A model generated the notes under the pieces. It was not told the origin of the DNA. It did no database searches and saw only the letters and a program-made list of their open reading frames with translations. Positions 13,454-17,536 of a stretch of 17,536 nucleotides of DNA are shown in pieces. The position numbers and the translations under genes are program-made. The stretch is from NCBI GenBank assembly GCA_013373005.1, contig JABXIP010000504.1:1-17536 (forward strand), read 5' to 3'. Position 1 is the stretch's first letter. The number at the start of each line of letters is the position of its first letter. Origin of the DNA: Cytophagia bacterium (GTDB lineage: Bacteria > Bacteroidota > Bacteroidia > Cytophagales > Cyclobacteriaceae).

Positions 13454-16048
13454 TTAATCGTTTCGAAGAGATTCTACGGGGTTCATTCTGGCTGTTTTTA
13501 GTGTCCGCATAGACACAGTCAAAGAGGCTATGGAAAGCATCAGTAAAACGGTAAAAAGTGTAACAGATAAAGGAATGTTTGTGTGGTAGGCAAAATCTTG
13601 TAACCACTTATTCATGAGCCAATAAGCTATTGGTATACCTATTAAACTGGAAAGGCCAATTAGCCAATAAATTTCCTTCAAGAAAATGGATAGTACCTGA
13701 GTAATTTTGGCTCCCATAACTTTTCTAATGGCTATTTCTTTAACCTTCGATTGAATAATAAATGTTACTAACCCAAATAACCCAAGGCAAGAAACCATTA
13801 GAGCAATTGTTGTAAAGATTTGAAAAATCTTACCCAATCTCATCTCTGTAGTATAAAGGTTATTGAACCTGCTGTCTAGAAACTGATAACGGAAAGGTGA
13901 AGTTGGAATATGTTTTTGCCAAACCTCCTCAATACTTGCCATAGTCTCCTGAATATTGGTTGTATTCAATTTGATTAGACTAAATGCTCCATTATATCCA
14001 TTGAAGCTTTCATAGAAGAAAACCATGGGTTTAATCTTCTCATGGAGCGATTCTAGATGGAAGTCTTTCACTACACCCTGAATTCTTGCCTCTTCATTAT
14101 ACATAAATGGGTAGGAGACCTCCAGTGGATGTTCGGCATTCTTTGGATTCACTTCCAGAAGAAGATTGGCCATGGTTTCATTGATGATGACTGTAGGGGT
14201 ATAGTCCGACAGTTTTTTGGGATCAAAATTTTCACCACTTACAAATTCCAGGTTTAGTAGCGGGGCATAATGCTCATCAATATTATGCCCTTGAACAATT
14301 TGCCCAAGGTTCAAAGCGTCAGTGCTGAAGCGCATGTTGTTGCCTGCTGGCGGGCTTGTGGAGATCGAAACATGCTCAATACCTGAAAGTTTTTTAACAT
14401 CTGCTCTGATCAGGTCGAAGTTTTGTGAAAGTGCCCTATCCAGTACTACAATTTGTTCAGGAGCATAGCTTAGCTTTTGCTGTTGGAAGAGATTGAGCTG
14501 GCGCTGAACAATCATGGCTCCGACAATTAATATAATCGCCATGGCAAATTGAAAAATCACCAAGGCTTTTCTTATCAGCTGCCCCTTGCTACTGGTTGAA
14601 ATTTTACCCTTAAGAAATTGATTAAAGGAGAACCTTGAGATGAGCAAAGCTGGATATAGACCTGCTATCAGACCAGTAATGAATATTATCCCTATGGTGC
14701 AGACAATAAAGGTGATATCGGAATAGTAGCGGAAGCTAAGTTTGGTATTTAGGGCCTGTTCAAAATATGGGGTAAAGGATTCTACCAATAGAATGGCAAT
14801 AGGTAATGCCAAAAGACATAGAAGCCAGGATTCAGTGAGGAATTGAGATAAAAAACTTCCTTTTCCTGCCCCTAAAATTTTTCTTACGCCAGCTTCCTGA
14901 CCTCTCTTGAGCGACCGGGCTGCAGAAAGGTTTATGTAATTGATAATGGCCAGAAGTAAGATGGCTACAGCAATAGTTGTAAAAATTCCATAAAGCCTTT
15001 TATCTGTTGGAATAATCACATCATTCGGGATCTCCAAATCATATTTTACTTCCTCAAATGGTTTTAACCTGAATTTGATAGAGATCATTAATGGACCACT
15101 GACAACACTCTTAATTTGTTGATTGGCTTCTTTCTCGAAAGATGGGATGTTTGTATTAGGAGCCAGTTTTAGGTAAACATTTGTTCCATCATAGCCTGGT
15201 GATGTAATGCCATATTCTATGTCCTGAGGAATTATAAGGTTAAACTGAATACTTGCGTGAGGAGGAGGGTCTTTTACAATTGCACTTACCGTAAAAGGAT
15301 TTCTTCTGTTACTCACAATTTCGATTTCCTTACCAATTGGGTTTTCGCTTCCAAAGTATTTATAAGCCGCAGACTCTGTTAAAACAATATCAGAAAAAGA
15401 CCTTAACGCTGTTTGAGGATTTCCTCTCAGAAATGTTTGTGGGAAAATATCGAAGAAAGAACTGTCTGCTTTCAAGAAATCTTCTGTAAAGTAATTTTTC
15501 TTCTCATCATCAGTAAAAACTAAATCCCTCTCATTCTTATTCACAATGGTATACCCTTCCACTTGAGGCATTACTTGCTTTAAAAACGGACCAACACCCG
15601 GGTGTGTCCTGCTTAAGAAACCTTCGGAAGGATTGATTCCTATATTCGACTCAACTTTGTAAATCCGATCCTTGTCTGGCAGGTCAAAGTCTTTTCTGGC
15701 CTGTTCAATAATTAGAAGTATTAGCATTAGACTACTGGCCAGTCCAACAGATAGCCCAAAGAGGTTAATAAGAGTAAATGACTTTTCATGAAGCATAGAT
15801 CTCCATGCCGTTTTTAGATAATGTTTGATCATGTGTGTAAAGATGGAGTGTGAAAAGCTCGGCTCTTTAGAGAATAAAATGATGTCTCGGATTAAGGTGT
15901 ATGTATACAGAAGGTTGGATGATAATTTACTTCTAGTTTCACGCCAATCTTGATAAGCCTCAAATAAGTCGCCTTCAATTTCTTCAGCATACCTGTCAGA
16001 GCAAAACTTGCGAAAGATGCGTAAAGGAAGCTTTGGTGGTGTGTGCAT
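13454..16048 (-). CDS. Duplicated orphan ABC permease (MacB-PCD/FtsX x2) with N-terminal prefix domain
   Basis: This is an 864-residue inner-membrane protein. Residues about 1-75 form a soluble segment (I-F-R-K-F-C-S-D-R-Y-A-E-E-I-E-G-D-L-F-E) like the permease prefix domains of PadR-linked permeases. Two copies of the MacB periplasmic domain plus FtsX permease follow. The first membrane helix is near 92-112 (L-I-N-L-F-G-L-S-V-G-L-A). FtsX signatures appear twice, as E-A-G-V-R-K-I-L-G-A-G and as E-I-A-I-R-K-V-M-G-A-K. A long extracytoplasmic domain precedes each FtsX core. No ATPase is encoded nearby, matching the duplicated orphan permeases (ADOP-like) known in Acidobacteria and Bacteroidota, whose substrates are mostly unknown. 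It is co-transcribed with the PadR gene: that gene's stop and this ATG overlap by one base. Peptide or antibiotic efflux and lipid or lipoprotein handling are both possible. Confidence 0.9.
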   Translation of the reverse strand: MHTPPKLPLRIFRKFCSDRYAEEIEGDLFEAYQDWRETRSKLSSNLLYTYTLIRDIILFSKEPSFSHSIFTHMIKHYLKTAWRSMLHEKSFTLINLFGLSVGLASSLMLILLIIEQARKDFDLPDKDRIYKVESNIGINPSEGFLSRTHPGVGPFLKQVMPQVEGYTIVNKNERDLVFTDDEKKNYFTEDFLKADSSFFDIFPQTFLRGNPQTALRSFSDIVLTESAAYKYFGSENPIGKEIEIVSNRRNPFTVSAIVKDPPPHASIQFNLIIPQDIEYGITSPGYDGTNVYLKLAPNTNIPSFEKEANQQIKSVVSGPLMISIKFRLKPFEEVKYDLEIPNDVIIPTDKRLYGIFTTIAVAILLLAIINYINLSAARSLKRGQEAGVRKILGAGKGSFLSQFLTESWLLCLLALPIAILLVESFTPYFEQALNTKLSFRYYSDITFIVCTIGIIFITGLIAGLYPALLISRFSFNQFLKGKISTSSKGQLIRKALVIFQFAMAIILIVGAMIVQRQLNLFQQQKLSYAPEQIVVLDRALSQNFDLIRADVKKLSGIEHVSISTSPPAGNNMRFSTDALNLGQIVQGHNIDEHYAPLLNLEFVSGENFDPKKLSDYTPTVIINETMANLLLEVNPKNAEHPLEVSYPFMYNEEARIQGVVKDFHLESLHEKIKPMVFFYESFNGYNGAFSLIKLNTTNIQETMASIEEVWQKHIPTSPFRYQFLDSRFNNLYTTEMRLGKIFQIFTTIALMVSCLGLFGLVTFIIQSKVKEIAIRKVMGAKITQVLSIFLKEIYWLIGLSSLIGIPIAYWLMNKWLQDFAYHTNIPLSVTLFTVLLMLSIASLTVSMRTLKTARMNPVESLRND

Positions 16049-16383
16049 TAGTCGGCCATCCTAAGGGTTTTCAAATCGATGTTTTGCCAGAGCGATTCAC
16101 GCATCTCTCTATTTTTCTTTAGGCTCTTAATGCCGTAGGAGGTAGGTTGAAAGATTCGCTTGCGCTTACCACCTCGCTTTTGAGTTGGAGCGCCTAGTTC
16201 TGAATTGAGATAGCCCTTTTCCTCCAGGCGATAAAGTGCAGCATGAATAGCGCTCAGGTTGTAAGTTCGTTCGCTGTGCGTTTCCACTTCGTCTTTAATA
16301 GTATTGGCATAAGCCTCATCGCCCAACGAGCAAGTCGCCAGCAGCACCAGTTCCTCAAATTCGCCTAATGAGTCTCCTTTCAT
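16048..16383 (-). CDS. PadR-family transcriptional regulator
   Basis: This is a 111-residue winged-helix regulator of typical PadR length. The N-terminal helix G-E-F-E-E-L-V-L-L-A is followed by a recognition region with N-L-S-A-I-H-A-A-L-Y-R-L-E-E-K-G-Y-L. The wing contains K-R-G-G-K-R-K-R-I-F-Q-P-T, and the short C-terminal helix is Y-G-I-K-S-L-K-K. Members usually repress the transporter gene they precede and are released by a ligand. Here the gene lies directly upstream of the duplicated permease with a TAATG overlap, so it very probably controls that permease and itself. An AT-rich dyad at 16386-16417, just upstream of its start, is a candidate operator. Confidence 0.92.
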   Translation of the reverse strand: MKGDSLGEFEELVLLATCSLGDEAYANTIKDEVETHSERTYNLSAIHAALYRLEEKGYLNSELGAPTQKRGGKRKRIFQPTSYGIKSLKKNREMRESLWQNIDLKTLRMAD

Positions 16384-16385
16384 AG

Positions 16386-16417
16386 TTTATATTTTATATA
16401 AATGTAAATAATATAAA
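16386..16417 (-). promoter_or_regulatory. Candidate PadR operator/leader dyad
   Basis: TTTATATT (16386-16393) and AATATAAA (16410-16417) form an 8-bp inverted repeat. It encloses a further perfect palindrome, TTTATATAAA (16393-16402). The element starts 3 bases upstream of the PadR ATG. Position suits autoregulation, but the sequence is almost all A/T, so chance symmetry is a real possibility. Confidence 0.35.
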
Positions 16418-16552
16418 GTGTCAAATCCAAATATTTTATACTTATGTAAATTTAATAGCGATGAATTTTGCTAGTGCTGATCTTTAATTGTGACTTTTCA
16501 CTATCAATCCGTCTTATTCAGAGTTATATTAGAATACCCAACGGATGTGCTC

Positions 16553-17536
16553 ATGAAACTGCGTTTGAATAAATTGAATTTGGTTGTTACAGCTCTTATT
16601 GCTGTATCGGCTAGTACATTTGGCCAATCTAGTGAAGCGATCAGGAAGTACACTGAAAGTATAAGCTCGGGGCTGCCAACTGAGGTGCAGGGGCAATTGA
16701 TTTACAGCGCAACCTTGTTGCCGGAGTTCTATTTTGAAAATCAATTTGAACGGGTTTGGACCAGGCCTTTGCAGGCGTCCTTTTTAGGTTTAGTTAGAAG
16801 ATCATATGATCATGGTCTTAATCCGGCCGACTATCACTTCAGTACATTGAATCAACTGCACATGGATGCAGTGGAGTCTCAAAGCACCGATGCAGAAATT
16901 CTTTTTACTGATGCTTTTTTGCTCTATGCCAGCCATTTTCTCAATGGAAAACTAGATCCGGAAGAAGTGGAAGGGGAGTGGCAGGCTGTAAGAAGTGAGG
17001 GCAATGCCAAAACCTTTCTTCAATTATGTTTGGCTTCGGGCAACATAGAAGAAACTTTTAAACAGCTGGAGCCTGAAAGTGATAGTTATAGAGGTTTGGT
17101 GAAGGCTTTGAGAAAGTACCGAGACATTCAGGCAGCAGGTGGTTGGAATGAACTGGAGGCAGGTGAAACATTGAAGCCGGGAATGGCTGGAAGCAGGGTG
17201 ACAGCCCTAAAGCACAGACTTTCCATTGAGGGATTCTTTTTGATGGAAGAGGAGCCTAACGATGCGTATTCTGAGGAACTGGCCAATGCCGTAAGAGAGT
17301 TTCAAATTCATCATGGCCTGGAAGCTGATGGTAATGTAGGTAAGCTAACACTGGCCTCTATGAACATTCCTGCCACTGCTAAAATAGCCAAACTAAGGGC
17401 CAACATGGAGCGCTTAAGGTGGATCAGCCAAGACATGGGAGATCACTATGTTTTTGTCAACATTGCAGACTTCACCATGAAAGTTTATCGGGCCGATACT
17501 TTGAGTTACCAGCAGAGCGTTGTGGTGGGCAAGCCG
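16553..17536 (+). CDS. YcbB-like L,D-transpeptidase, N-terminal part (truncated by window end)
   Basis: An open frame from ATG 16553 runs to the last base (328 codons, no stop). The start has a signal peptide (M-K-L-R-L-N-K..., hydrophobic 9-22, likely cut near F-G-Q). A scaffold region follows that is typical of large Gram-negative L,D-transpeptidases (Y-D-H-G-L-N-P-A-D-Y-H, then D-A-F-L-L-Y-A-S-H-F-L-N-G-K-L-D-P). A peptidoglycan-binding domain is visible at about 218-275 (G-S-R-V-T-A-L-K-H-R-L ... V-R-E-F-Q-I-H-H-G-L-E-A-D-G-N-V-G). Then comes N-M-E-R-L-R-W and the first strands of the YkuD catalytic domain (V-F-V-N-I-A-D-F and V-V-V-G-K-P). The catalytic Cys lies beyond the window. The enzyme would make 3-3 cross-links in periplasmic peptidoglycan. 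It diverges from the PadR gene across 169 bp. Confidence 0.88.
   Translation, partial: MKLRLNKLNLVVTALIAVSASTFGQSSEAIRKYTESISSGLPTEVQGQLIYSATLLPEFYFENQFERVWTRPLQASFLGLVRRSYDHGLNPADYHFSTLNQLHMDAVESQSTDAEILFTDAFLLYASHFLNGKLDPEEVEGEWQAVRSEGNAKTFLQLCLASGNIEETFKQLEPESDSYRGLVKALRKYRDIQAAGGWNELEAGETLKPGMAGSRVTALKHRLSIEGFFLMEEEPNDAYSEELANAVREFQIHHGLEADGNVGKLTLASMNIPATAKIAKLRANMERLRWISQDMGDHYVFVNIADFTMKVYRADTLSYQQSVVVGKP

Noticed and set aside
16529..16744. Minus-strand 71-codon frame near the end of the window
   Set aside because: It overlaps the signal peptide and scaffold of the YcbB-like gene, whose frame is open to the window end with matching domains.

Overview
The window looks like a chromosomal segment of a Bacteroidota bacterium, probably order Cytophagales (inference). 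The genes are moderately AT-rich and mostly lack clear Shine-Dalgarno sequences. They include a DUF4221-like lipoprotein, a LytTR regulator end, a PadR plus orphan FtsX/MacB permease pair, and a PLP-lysine-less variant of the short alpha-glucan phosphorylases. No insertion sequence, phage gene or CRISPR array was seen.

Layout. Bases 1-126 are the end of a LytTR response regulator. On the minus strand follow a DUF4221-like lipoprotein (185-1411) and a 4-hydroxybutyrate/acetate-type CoA-transferase (1463-2743), separated by a strong hairpin. Diverging from these is a compact plus-strand operon of four genes (2968-9064): a LysM/TolC-like/TIM-barrel hydrolase fusion, an HlyD-like membrane adaptor, a receiver-like/zinc-ribbon/degenerate-GGDEF cytoplasmic protein, and a processive-type family 2 glycosyltransferase. 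Gene 1 is 9 bp from gene 2, and the other junctions are 1-bp TAATG overlaps. A REC-HATPase protein (9061-10152, minus) meets the operon tail to tail with overlapping stop codons. A REC-HisKA-HATPase hybrid kinase (10223-11452) diverges from it. Next come a short-form alpha-glucan phosphorylase homologue (11539-13188) with a terminator, a broken tRNA containing a 16-bp palindrome, an intact tRNA-Val(GAC) with a terminator, a duplicated orphan permease with its PadR regulator (minus, 13454-16383), and the first 328 codons of a YcbB-like L,D-transpeptidase (16553 to the window end).

How it may work together. The four-gene operon is the main point of interest. It supplies a polymerising inner-membrane GT2, a single-pass periplasmic adaptor and a TolC-type outer-membrane duct, but no ABC, RND or MFS pump. 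The simplest reading is a synthase-dependent exopolysaccharide machine in which the glycosyltransferase itself pushes the polymer into an HlyD-TolC conduit. The duct protein carries its own peptidoglycan-binding LysM and a GH18-like barrel. The degenerate-GGDEF protein would be the nucleotide or phosphorelay input, comparable in logic to PelD of the Pel system. Bcs, Alg, Pga and Pel, as I know them, use other outer-membrane exits. The flanking receiver/kinase genes are plausible regulators, and the phosphorylase homologue may link it to glucan metabolism. These functional links are inference from gene order and domains.

No gene-free stretch exceeds 300 bases. The 224-bp divergent region 2744-2967 and the 169-bp region 16384-16552 must hold promoters, but I could not place a convincing Bacteroidota -33/-7 pair in either.
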